DNA of 42,661 nt. Origin: Candidatus Babelota bacterium (GTDB lineage Bacteria > Babelota > Babeliae > Babelales > JABDEC01). Both the position numbers and the translations under genes were made by a program. Positions 32,505 through 39,543 of the stretch are shown here, one piece after another. Under the pieces are notes generated by a model, which was not told the DNA's origin, did not search any database, and saw only the letters and a list, made by a program, of their open reading frames with translations. The stretch spans positions 1 through 42,661 of the forward strand of contig JABDEC010000009.1 in NCBI GenBank assembly GCA_013287265.1, written 5' to 3'. Every line of letters begins with the position of its first letter. Positions within the stretch are counted from its first letter, which is position 1.

Positions 32505-32551
32505 AAATAGCGGTTTAAAAGAAATAATTTCTTTTAAACCGCTATTTTTTT
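32505..32551 (+). terminator. Strong intrinsic terminator of the 30649-32463 operon
   Basis: A perfect 20-bp stem (32505-32524 with 32528-32547) with a three-base loop is followed by a T-run to 32551. Confidence 0.9.
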
Positions 32552-32564
32552 GTCTGATAAAATT

Positions 32565-32610
32565 GATATAAAAAATAAACCACCGCATTGACCAAAGATC
32601 AATGCGATGG
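32565..32610 (-). terminator. Probable intrinsic terminator of recF
   Basis: Bases 32580-32591 pair with 32599-32610 (11 of 12 pairs, loop of seven). Read on the minus strand the stem is followed by a T-rich run, as expected for a recF terminator about 130 bases past its stop. On the plus strand the same hairpin precedes a strong ribosome site and a tiny open frame. Confidence 0.6.
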
Positions 32611-32627
32611 AAAAAAGGAGAGTAGTA

Positions 32628-32684
32628 ATGAAGCCTAGTTTAATTTATGAAATAGTTGATAACTATTTCTTTTATTCATTATGA
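32628..32684 (+). CDS. Candidate 18-residue micropeptide
   Basis: An ATG preceded by AAGGAGAG opens a frame for MKPSLIYEIVDNYFFYSL and a TGA. Within it lies a perfect 9-bp stem (32649-32657 with 32661-32669, loop gat) followed by T-rich sequence, like a small terminator. The ribosome site is as good as any in the window and nothing else uses it. No gene follows on this strand, so it is not an obvious leader peptide. It may be a real small gene, the relic of a lost gene, or chance. Confidence 0.3.
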   Translation: MKPSLIYEIVDNYFFYSL

Positions 32685-32743
32685 ATAAATTTTAAAAAGT
32701 GTCAATATTTAATTACAAACATTTTCAAGGTTTAATCTATATT

Positions 32744-33841
32744 TTAAATATTAATATTTTTTCCCAGCCTGTCAAATTCATTCAGATTTAAAATCTGGGC
32801 ATTTTTACCTAAAATAAGGCTTTTTAAGGGGTTTTCTTCTAAAGGTGTTGTAAATATAAGCTGAATATTTAAATCAAAAAGCATAGGCATTATCTTATTA
32901 ATCTTATCTATATCAAAATCTGTCATAAAATCATCTAAAATGAAGATTAGGCTGCCATTAAGTTCTTTTTCTAAAATCTGCTTAATTTGGGCAATTTTAA
33001 TCAATAAAACAATAAGCTTCTGTTGCCCCCTTGAGGCAAAAATACGTGATTTCTTATCACTAAAAATAATAGAAAAATCATCCAAATGAGCCCCAAAAAG
33101 AGATCTTCTTTGCCTTAATTCGTTATCTTTAAGGTGATTTTTCATTAAAAAGTCATAGCTTTTTGATTCCCTGATCTCATATATAAATTTAATCTTAAAA
33201 GTATCATTAAAATAAGTTGAAAATAATGAATTTATCGCTTTATTAAGATCTAAAAGATATTTTTGCCTGATATCCTGTATTATTAAAGATTGTTCCAATA
33301 ATTGCTTTGTCCATAAAGCATATTCTTCATCAGAGCAATATCCATTATTTAATAAAGCATTTCGGTTTTCTAATATTTGTCTGTATTTTTTTAAAATAAT
33401 CAAATATGTCGAATCGCAAAGTAAAATATGCTGATCTATAAAAGATCTGCGCAAATCAGGACCTTCTTTAATTAAAGCCAGATCATCTTCTGTCAATGTT
33501 ATTACTCGATAAAAATGCATTAATTCTTTATAAGATTGAATACTTTTTTCATTAATTTTTACTAATCTTTTTTTGCCAGAAAAGCCTACCTGAAGATTAT
33601 TTTCATTATTTTCATTATCAGTAAAAACAGCTTTTATAAAGAAATTATCCGATAAAATATTAATTAATTCTTTTGCTATATGTGTTCTGAATGATTTTAA
33701 ATAACCCAAAAAATGCAAAGCTTCTAAAATTGATGTTTTTCCAGATCCATTATTGCCTTCAATTAGAATTAAAGAAGAATTAAAATTAATATTTATTTGG
33801 TCAAAACATCTGAAATTTTTAATAGTTAATTTTGATAGCAT
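32744..33841 (-). CDS. recF: DNA replication/repair protein RecF
   Basis: RecF is an SMC-like ATPase that loads RecA at gaps with RecO and RecR. The 365-aa product has Walker A 'GNNGSGKT' (29-36), the family segment 'GPDLRRSFID', the ABC signature region 'SRGQQKLIVLLIKIAQ' and Walker B 'IFILDDFMTDFD'. Length is standard. A TATAAT on the minus strand (33859-33864) precedes the start. In many bacteria recF follows dnaN directly. Here two secreted-protein genes on the other strand separate them. Confidence 0.96.
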   Translation of the reverse strand: MLSKLTIKNFRCFDQININFNSSLILIEGNNGSGKTSILEALHFLGYLKSFRTHIAKELINILSDNFFIKAVFTDNENNENNLQVGFSGKKRLVKINEKSIQSYKELMHFYRVITLTEDDLALIKEGPDLRRSFIDQHILLCDSTYLIILKKYRQILENRNALLNNGYCSDEEYALWTKQLLEQSLIIQDIRQKYLLDLNKAINSLFSTYFNDTFKIKFIYEIRESKSYDFLMKNHLKDNELRQRRSLFGAHLDDFSIIFSDKKSRIFASRGQQKLIVLLIKIAQIKQILEKELNGSLIFILDDFMTDFDIDKINKIMPMLFDLNIQLIFTTPLEENPLKSLILGKNAQILNLNEFDRLGKNINI

Positions 33842-33903
33842 AATTTTAACAAATATGTATTATATATTTGATTTTAATTTATCTAAATTGATAAGGCAAA
33901 AAA

Positions 33904-34314
33904 ATGAGCAAATTTAAATCACATTTATTAATTTTATTAACAATTTTCATAAATAATATGTATTCAAAAAATATATTAATAAAATTAGTTAATAAAAGCG
34001 GTAGAGAAATATATTGGCAGTATAAATTTGAATCTAAATGTTGTTGCAAAGATAATTCAACATATGATAAAAGTTCACATTATTTCGAAAATAATTCAGA
34101 TATAATTATTCCAATTAATCAAGGCGTAAAAATTTCTGGAGAATATTTACCAAATAAAATATTGATTTTTAAAGAAGTAACTCCAAATATTTGCTTAGAA
34201 ATTGATGTAAGAAAAGAAACATTTATACATAATGAAGAAAAAGAATTCATTGTATTATCTGATTTACATGGCAATTTATATTTTCAGGATTCATCTAGTT
34301 GTATTATTTTATAA
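33904..34314 (+). CDS. Secreted protein, paralogue pair member 1
   Basis: The 136-aa product has a signal peptide (about 1-22). A strand-rich mature region begins 'IKLVNKSGREIYWQYKFE', which aligns with 'INITNNSGSQIYSRYVFQ' of the next gene. A CCC triplet (about residues 47-49) and a C-terminal Cys are present. The pattern of a short N-terminal strand with Asn-x-Ser-Gly suggests a small beta-sandwich, but no family was recognised. The next gene starts nine bases after its stop. Confidence 0.68.
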   Translation: MSKFKSHLLILLTIFINNMYSKNILIKLVNKSGREIYWQYKFESKCCCKDNSTYDKSSHYFENNSDIIIPINQGVKISGEYLPNKILIFKEVTPNICLEIDVRKETFIHNEEKEFIVLSDLHGNLYFQDSSSCIIL

Positions 34315-34323
34315 GGAAATATT

Positions 34324-34686
34324 ATGCAAAATTTCAAAAATTATTTATTGTTAATTTTATTTTTTTTTATAAATAATACTTTTTCCTGGATTAATATAAC
34401 AAATAATTCCGGATCACAAATTTATTCTCGTTATGTATTTCAAGGCAATGAAATAATAAAATCGCCAAATGTACATATTTTAGCAAATAAACAGACTTGT
34501 CATTTTGCTGATAGCATAATTCGTCCTAATCATACTGAATCATGTTATGCAACGCATATATATATTTATAAAGAGAATAATGATGAGGAAGCTCCCTTAA
34601 GATTTGAATTAGGAAAAAATAAAAATTATCAAATAATAAATGTTGAAGGTAAGTTAATAATCAAAGATGAATGCAGTATCTTATAA
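34324..34686 (+). CDS. Secreted protein, paralogue pair member 2
   Basis: The 120-aa product has a signal peptide (about 1-21) and a strand-rich mature part aligning with the previous gene at the start ('NNSGSQIYSRYVFQ') and at the end ('GKLIIKDECSIL' versus 'GNLYFQDSSSCIIL'). Three cysteines are present in the mature part. An AAGGAAAT site precedes the ATG. It is convergent with dnaN, 99 bases away. Function is unknown. Confidence 0.68.
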   Translation: MQNFKNYLLLILFFFINNTFSWINITNNSGSQIYSRYVFQGNEIIKSPNVHILANKQTCHFADSIIRPNHTESCYATHIYIYKENNDEEAPLRFELGKNKNYQIINVEGKLIIKDECSIL

Positions 34687-34785
34687 TTTTTTCAATTTGC
34701 ATCTTTCAGAATTCATTTGTTAATTTATAAAAGAAGCAAAATGTATCTAGGGACCTTCGTCGACTTAAATAATAATTATTTAAAT

Positions 34786-35907
34786 TTATACCTGTGATTG
34801 TGAAACCGGCATTACCAAATATGTAAAATTAATATCTTTTTCTATTGATTCAAAAATAATTGGTTTTGAACCGTTGTTAAGATTAAAATTAATTTTTTCA
34901 TCATTGAATGCTTGTAAACCATTTAATAAATATGGTGCATAGAATCTGATTGATAATTTTTTATCGCAAAACTCATCTAAAGAAAGTTGTTCCTGCATTG
35001 CGCCGACTTCTTTATTCATTAATGAAACTTCTAATTTTGTATTATCAAAATCAAATTTTGTTGCAATAAATTGGCCTGATAATAAACTTGTAGATCTTCT
35101 TAATGTCTTAATTAAATTTGCTCTATTTACTGTTCCTTTATCAAATCCTGATCTGTTTAAAATTGAAGAATATTGAGGAAATGGATCTGCTAATAATTTT
35201 GTGAAAAAATTAAATGATTCGCCTGAAAATACTAATTGATTTCCGCAAGTTCCTAAAAATATTGTCTGATCATCAACATTTTCTAAAATCTTTTTAAGTT
35301 CATAGACAGCTCTTCGAGGCAATAACCAGGTTTTTGGTTCAAGTAAAGTATGTTTTGTTGAAATTGCCTGTGAAAGACAATGCCCATCAGTTGCAGTCAT
35401 TTTAAATTCTGAACTGGAAACTTCAAAAAGTAATCCATTTAATGCAGGATTAGAATTATTCTGAGGAATTAAAAAAACAACTTTTTCTAACATTGATAGA
35501 ATTAAGGTGGTATCAAGCTGCATTAAATTTTCAATTCTTTCAGGAAATGATGGAAATTCCTGAGAATCTTTAATGTTTAATGAAAGTTGCGCAAAACCTG
35601 AAAGAAGTGAAACCTGATTATTTTTTAAATCAAATTTTATTTCGCCTTCTAATTCTTTTACTAAATCAAAAACTCTTTTGCCTGAAACCAAAAATGTTTG
35701 GCCTTCTGCAATACTACTGTCTTTTACTGCGCAACTATATTGCAAACTTATTTCTAAATCCGTACTTTTTACAATTAATTCTTTATGATTTGCCTGAAAT
35801 AAAATTGATGTTGTAGTATCAATAGTTGTTCGTTTTGTGCAAATAGGTTGCATTGAAGAAAGAACTGATGATAATGATTTTTGATCTATTGTAAATGAAT
35901 TTTCCAT
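34786..35907 (-). CDS. dnaN: DNA polymerase III beta subunit (sliding clamp)
   Basis: The clamp encircles DNA and tethers the replicative polymerase. The 373-aa product has three clamp domains of normal size. Recognisable segments are 'TTSILFQANHKELIVKSTDLEISL' in part near residue 30-53, 'FLVSGKRVFDLVKEL', 'LNGLLFEV', 'ATDGHCLS' (about 175) and the C-terminal 'YLVMPV' that forms the partner-binding pocket. The start has AAGGATTAC before the ATG and a good promoter upstream. The gene is not next to dnaA and lies about 5.5 kb from the dif-like site. Confidence 0.96.
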   Translation of the reverse strand: MENSFTIDQKSLSSVLSSMQPICTKRTTIDTTTSILFQANHKELIVKSTDLEISLQYSCAVKDSSIAEGQTFLVSGKRVFDLVKELEGEIKFDLKNNQVSLLSGFAQLSLNIKDSQEFPSFPERIENLMQLDTTLILSMLEKVVFLIPQNNSNPALNGLLFEVSSSEFKMTATDGHCLSQAISTKHTLLEPKTWLLPRRAVYELKKILENVDDQTIFLGTCGNQLVFSGESFNFFTKLLADPFPQYSSILNRSGFDKGTVNRANLIKTLRRSTSLLSGQFIATKFDFDNTKLEVSLMNKEVGAMQEQLSLDEFCDKKLSIRFYAPYLLNGLQAFNDEKINFNLNNGSKPIIFESIEKDINFTYLVMPVSQSQV

Positions 35908-35940
35908 GTAATCCTTAATTTCAGATTAAATTTTGAATTA

Positions 35941-35968
35941 ATTATAATAATTTTATGAAAATTATCAA
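35941..35968 (-). promoter_or_regulatory. Promoter of dnaN
   Basis: On the minus strand TTGATA (plus 35963-35968), 16 bp and TATAAT (35941-35946) precede the ATG at 35907 by 33 bases. The same hexamers and spacing precede the lipase-like gene at 10702. Confidence 0.6.
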
Positions 35969-36012
35969 AAAATATCTTTTAACAATTTAATTTTTTTTGA
36001 TGCATTTCTTGT

Positions 36013-36095
36013 GCGAAGGCAGGACATTCTCAGCAAGGTCCTTTGCAATCCTGGATGCCATGGGCGCCAGTGGCCCATGGCATCCTTGCGATTGA
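36013..36095. repeat. GC-rich palindromic element in an otherwise AT-rich gap
   Basis: The 303-bp gap between the xer stop (36211) and the dnaN start (35907) holds the dnaN promoter and then a block far richer in G+C than its surroundings. Its core is a perfect 13-bp inverted repeat, 36053-36065 with 36073-36085, around a seven-base loop. A smaller stem (aggac, 36021-36025, with gtcct, 36038-36042) lies beside it. No T-run follows, so it is not a standard terminator. It could be a dispersed palindromic repeat, a structured RNA or a protein-binding site. Confidence 0.5.
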
Positions 36096-36210
36096 TTCAA
36101 CAAGCAAAACGAATTAAATATGCAATGAACTATGGTTAATTACAGTTGCAATCAGGTAAGTTATTACATTGATGTCGCGAAGTCAATTAACACCGTTTTT
36201 ATATCTTTTT

Positions 36211-37119
36211 TTACTTTGATCGTGGATGATATTTATCATATATCTTTCTTAAATAACCAGTTTCCACATGCGTATAAATCTGAACTGTAGATAAATTTTC
36301 ATGTCCGAGTAAAAGTTGCAATGATCTTAAATTTGCGCCCTTTTTTAATAAATGCGTGGCCAATGAATGTCTTAACTTATGTGGCGAAAGAGTTGCCTTA
36401 ATTCCTGCCTGAAAAGCCATTTTTTTTAAAATTATCCAAAAGGCTTGTCTAGTGATATGTTTTACTTTTCCTGAATATAAAACAGGAAAAAGATATTCTG
36501 AAGATCTATTTCCTTTTTTTCCCATTAATTTGCTATGAACATCATTTAAATAATTTTTAATCTCAGTGGCCAATGATTGAGGAATTGGTACCAATCTTCC
36601 CTTGCCACCTTTGCCATTAACTGAAATAAAACCGGTATCAAATTGTATGTTCGAAATTGTTAAACAAACTAATTCGCTAATTCTCATTCCAGTTACATAA
36701 AGTAAGTATAAAATAATCTTGTTTCTGATTCCCAAATCTGTTTTGTCTTTTTGTGCGTAATCCAACAGTTTTTCAATATCTTCTTCTGACAAATAATTTG
36801 GCAATTTTTTTTCCAACTTAGGAAAAGTTAAATCAATGGCTAAATTTTCAATTGAGAATTGTTGATTTAAAAATTTAAAAAAAACCTTTAAAGATGATAT
36901 TTTTCGCGACATACTTCGGGCAGAAATATTTTGTTTTTCCTTAAGAAATTGCAAAAATGATTTTAAATCTTTTACAGAAATTAATTTTATATCAAGATCT
37001 TTTGATTTTAAAAAATCGTTGAATTGATATATATCATTCATATAAGAAGTTAATGTATTATTTGAAACACGCTTTTCTGCAAACAAGAAAGATTCAAAAT
37101 TTGAAATTATTGAATCCAT
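36211..37119 (-). CDS. Xer-type tyrosine recombinase (XerC/XerD)
   Basis: Xer recombinases resolve chromosome dimers at dif at the end of replication. The 302-aa product has the SAM-like N-terminal domain (about 1-90) and the catalytic set Arg146 ('GMRISEL'), Lys170 ('NGKGGKGR'), His247 and Arg250 ('HKLRHSLATH'), His273 ('LGHENL') and Tyr282 ('IYTHV'). The ATG at 37119 has an AGGAGA site; an upstream start at 37179 would add 20 hydrophobic residues. XerC and XerD cannot be told apart from this window. A dif-like sequence lies 7 kb to the left. Confidence 0.93.
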   Translation of the reverse strand: MDSIISNFESFLFAEKRVSNNTLTSYMNDIYQFNDFLKSKDLDIKLISVKDLKSFLQFLKEKQNISARSMSRKISSLKVFFKFLNQQFSIENLAIDLTFPKLEKKLPNYLSEEDIEKLLDYAQKDKTDLGIRNKIILYLLYVTGMRISELVCLTISNIQFDTGFISVNGKGGKGRLVPIPQSLATEIKNYLNDVHSKLMGKKGNRSSEYLFPVLYSGKVKHITRQAFWIILKKMAFQAGIKATLSPHKLRHSLATHLLKKGANLRSLQLLLGHENLSTVQIYTHVETGYLRKIYDKYHPRSK

Positions 37120-37132
37120 AATTTCTCCTATT

Positions 37133-37162
37133 TTGATATAATTTAATATTATGGCGTATAAT
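37133..37162 (+). promoter_or_regulatory. Promoter of the mazG-like/ogg operon
   Basis: TTGATA (37133-37138), 18 bp and TATAAT (37157-37162) precede the ATG at 37218 by about 56 bases. It lies inside the leader of the divergent xer gene. Confidence 0.55.
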
Positions 37163-37217
37163 TTTAGATTTATTAACATATTTATAAAAAAATTTTAAGT
37201 TAATTTCAAGGAAAATT

Positions 37218-37577
37218 ATGTCAGACAAAAAAGTAACAATTCAGGAACTAAAAGACACGCTCTCAAAGTTTGTAAAGGAACGTGATTGGGAACAATTTCA
37301 TTCTCCAAAAAATTTGACTATGTCAATTGCAATCGAAGCTGCAGAGTTAATGGAAAAATTCCAATGGCTGGATGTTGAACAATCAAAAAATGAAATTATA
37401 AAAAATAAAAAAGAAATTGAAGAAGAAATAGCTGATATTACTGCATATATTTTAAGTTTATGTAATCTTTATAATATTGATTTAAGTGATGCGATAATTC
37501 ATAAAATGGAATTAAATGCAAAAAAATATCCTGTTGAAAAAAGTAAGGGAAAAGCTGATAAATACACAAAAATATGA
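37218..37577 (+). CDS. MazG-like nucleotide pyrophosphohydrolase
   Basis: The family hydrolyses (d)NTPs to monophosphates and pyrophosphate and clears unwanted or damaged nucleotides. The 119-aa all-alpha product has the paired acidic motif for magnesium: 'EAAELMEKFQW' (Glu40, Glu43) and 'EEEIADITAYIL' (Glu about 70, Asp73). The compact single domain is closest to the dCTP pyrophosphatase-like (RS21-C6) branch, not full-length MazG. Its stop overlaps the ATG of the DNA glycosylase gene, which ties nucleotide-pool cleaning to base repair. Confidence 0.88.
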   Translation: MSDKKVTIQELKDTLSKFVKERDWEQFHSPKNLTMSIAIEAAELMEKFQWLDVEQSKNEIIKNKKEIEEEIADITAYILSLCNLYNIDLSDAIIHKMELNAKKYPVEKSKGKADKYTKI

Positions 37578-38161
37578 TTGAATTAAAATCAAATCCGTTA
37601 ATTGAACAAAGATTAAATGAATTTGCTCAATTACATAAAAAAAATGAAAAATTCTGGTTTAGTGAACTTTGTTTTTGTATTTTAACTGCTAATTCCAAAG
37701 CTCAAAATGCAATTAACATTCAACAAGAAATCGGAGAAGATGGTTTTTTAAGCAAATCTGAAATAGAAATTAAAGAAATAATTAAAAAACAGAAACATAG
37801 ATTTCATAACAACAAAGCTAAATATATTGTTCAGGCAAGACAATTTAAAGAAATAAAAAAAATTATTTTAGGCTTTAATGATTCAATAAAAGCAAGAAAT
37901 TTTTTGGCAGAAAAGGTAAAAGGATTGGGTTATAAAGAATCTTCACATTTTTTAAGAAATGTGGGATTTTCTGATGTCGCAATAATTGACAGACATATTT
38001 TAAGATTTTTATATCAACAAAATTTAATTAAAGAAATTCCAAAAACAATAACTAGAAATAAATATTTAGAATTTGAAAATTTGTTAAAACAATTCAAAAT
38101 TCCACTTGATAAATTAGACCTGATTATTTGGGAAAAAATGACTGGAAAAGTTTTAAAATAA
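37574..38161 (+). CDS. ogg: 8-oxoguanine DNA glycosylase/lyase, Ogg2 (archaeal) type
   Basis: Ogg2 enzymes remove 8-oxoguanine and cut the strand by beta-elimination. The 195-aa product has the helix-hairpin-helix catalytic segment 'VKGLGYKESSHFLRNVG' with Lys121, and 'AIIDRHILRFL' with Asp139, the Lys-to-Asp spacing of 18 expected for the family, and the C-terminal 'KLDLIIWEKMTGKV'. The family is best known from Archaea and some thermophiles, so lateral transfer is possible. It starts in an ATGA overlap with the MazG-like gene. Confidence 0.9.
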   Translation: MIELKSNPLIEQRLNEFAQLHKKNEKFWFSELCFCILTANSKAQNAINIQQEIGEDGFLSKSEIEIKEIIKKQKHRFHNNKAKYIVQARQFKEIKKIILGFNDSIKARNFLAEKVKGLGYKESSHFLRNVGFSDVAIIDRHILRFLYQQNLIKEIPKTITRNKYLEFENLLKQFKIPLDKLDLIIWEKMTGKVLK

Positions 38162-38668
38162 TTATTTTTGAATACTTTGTAAATCAGCAATAACGTTTTT
38201 TAAATTGATTACTAAATCAGAAATTTTACCATTAGCTGCTCTTAAAGGTGTTATTTGTAAATCATTGTGGCGTCTTGTAAAGACATCTTTCATGCCAGCT
38301 TGTAAATTATTTTTTCCTATAATGATATCCAAGGCTTTTCTGGCTAAATCTTCTAATTCTTTTCTTGACTGCTTGATTTGCTGTAAATTTTTATTTTCAA
38401 TTTTATTCTTTAAAGCATTGATTATTTGCCCTAACTCAGTAACTTTATTTGGAATTGCATATCTTGTATTAAGTTTTGGTATCCATTCTTTATCGTTAGG
38501 ACCGCGGGCTTTTTGTAAAATATCAGATAAAGTATTTATATTATTTTGTAATTCCGGCAAATTTCTTTCTGCTTCTGATAAATTATTTCTAATCTGATCT
38601 AACATTCTTTGTTGCGCGTTTGAGTCAATAATGACAAAAAGTAAAAAAATTGTTATTAATTTTTTCAT
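38162..38668 (-). CDS. Secreted coiled-coil-like protein, function unknown
   Basis: The 168-aa product has a signal peptide (about 1-18, ending SNAQ). The mature part is helical with heptad-like spacing ('LPELQNNINTLSDILQKA', 'VTELGQIINALKNKI'). It contains no cysteine. It starts in an ATGA overlap with the upstream gene, whose last codons form the GGAGG ribosome site. It converges on ogg with no gap. Confidence 0.66.
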   Translation of the reverse strand: MKKLITIFLLFVIIDSNAQQRMLDQIRNNLSEAERNLPELQNNINTLSDILQKARGPNDKEWIPKLNTRYAIPNKVTELGQIINALKNKIENKNLQQIKQSRKELEDLARKALDIIIGKNNLQAGMKDVFTRRHNDLQITPLRAANGKISDLVINLKNVIADLQSIQK

Positions 38669-39192
38669 TTTTCCTCCATTCTTTGAACTATAACAATATT
38701 ATTTTCAAGAGGGTCAATAAATTTATTTCTAAATTGTTGAATATATATTTTTAATTTCTCATTTTCTTCAATTAATTTGGGATAATGAGTCTCAAGGAAA
38801 TTAAAAAATTCCACATTTCTCCTGACAAAAAGTGAACCATTCATTTCATTAAAATTATTGAAAAATTCGTCCAGCTCATTCAATAAATCATTAACATTAG
38901 AGTCATCGGGTTTTTTATATTGAATTTTTTTAAAATCTTCTTTTAATTTTTTATAAAATTCATTTTCAATATGTCTGCTTACTAAAGATAAAACCTCTTT
39001 TTGAGTTTCATAAGTTTTATATTTTGTCTCAAAATCTCTTATTAACTCTTTAAGATTAATATCATATTGATTTAAATGATTATTCAAATCAGTCAGGACC
39101 GCTTGCCTTAATTCTTCAAAATTAAAACGTACATTGTCCCAACAATTAATTCTTATAGCTAAAAATGATATACAAAATAAGAATTTTTTCAT
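38665..39192 (-). CDS. Secreted helical protein, function unknown
   Basis: The 175-aa product has a signal peptide (about 1-17, ending RINC; a lipobox is not clear). The mature part is highly charged and helical, with Asn/Asp/Glu-rich segments ('NDLLNELDEFFNNFNEM'). An AGAGGA site precedes the ATG, and a promoter (TTGCTT, 18 bp, TTAAAT) lies upstream. It is translationally coupled to the next gene. Confidence 0.66.
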   Translation of the reverse strand: MKKFLFCISFLAIRINCWDNVRFNFEELRQAVLTDLNNHLNQYDINLKELIRDFETKYKTYETQKEVLSLVSRHIENEFYKKLKEDFKKIQYKKPDDSNVNDLLNELDEFFNNFNEMNGSLFVRRNVEFFNFLETHYPKLIEENEKLKIYIQQFRNKFIDPLENNIVIVQRMEEK

Positions 39193-39211
39193 TTTTATCC
39201 TCTCTTTAATA

Positions 39212-39241
39212 ATTTAAGCATATTTAATTGAGTAAAAGCAA
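39212..39241 (-). promoter_or_regulatory. Promoter of the 39192-38162 operon
   Basis: On the minus strand TTGCTT (plus 39236-39241), 18 bp and TTAAAT (39212-39217) precede the ATG at 39192. The -35 context (TTGCTTTTA) matches the promoter at 25606. Confidence 0.4.
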
Positions 39242-39265
39242 TATTTAATTACAAATACTAAATTG

Positions 39266-39295
39266 TTGACTTTTGTAATATTATTCAATTATTAT
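39266..39295 (+). promoter_or_regulatory. Promoter of the small Cys-containing secreted protein
   Basis: TTGACT (39266-39271), 18 bp and TATTAT (39290-39295) precede the ATG at 39334 by 38 bases. Confidence 0.55.
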
Positions 39296-39333
39296 ATGAA
39301 TTAAATAGTAATTATTAAAAATTGGAGATTTTA

Positions 39334-39543
39334 ATGAAAAAATTAATATTATCTTTAATAATTTTAAGCTTAATAGATAGTTCATTACATGCAACGTTAA
39401 CTTTAGAAAAATTACAATCTCGTTTTAATGCTTGCGAGGGCAAAAAGAAAGGTGATATTTGCGGTGATCTGCGTGGTGAAGTGATGCTTTGTTACGAATC
39501 AAACGGCAAAGGCTCGGATTTAATCTGTTTGGAAAAATTTTAA
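39334..39543 (+). CDS. Small secreted four-Cys protein
   Basis: The 69-aa product is read from the ATG at 39334, which has GGAG seven bases upstream; an ATG four codons earlier overlaps that site. The signal peptide covers about 1-20 (ending LHA). Four cysteines (34, 43, 53 and 65) are spaced for two disulfides. The pattern differs from the eight-Cys miniproteins at 3332 and 3596. The stop overlaps the stop of the convergent permease gene. Function is unknown. Confidence 0.7.
   Translation: MKKLILSLIILSLIDSSLHATLTLEKLQSRFNACEGKKKGDICGDLRGEVMLCYESNGKGSDLICLEKF

Noticed and set aside
34786-36210. Origin of replication beside dnaN
   Set aside because: No dnaA, no cluster of DnaA boxes and no repeat array. 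The gap holds one promoter and a GC-rich palindrome, and a dif-like site is close by.
38205-38597. Long plus-strand open frame inside the gene at 38162
   Set aside because: It has no ribosome site and reads as an antisense shadow. The minus-strand gene is coupled to its neighbour and has a signal peptide.
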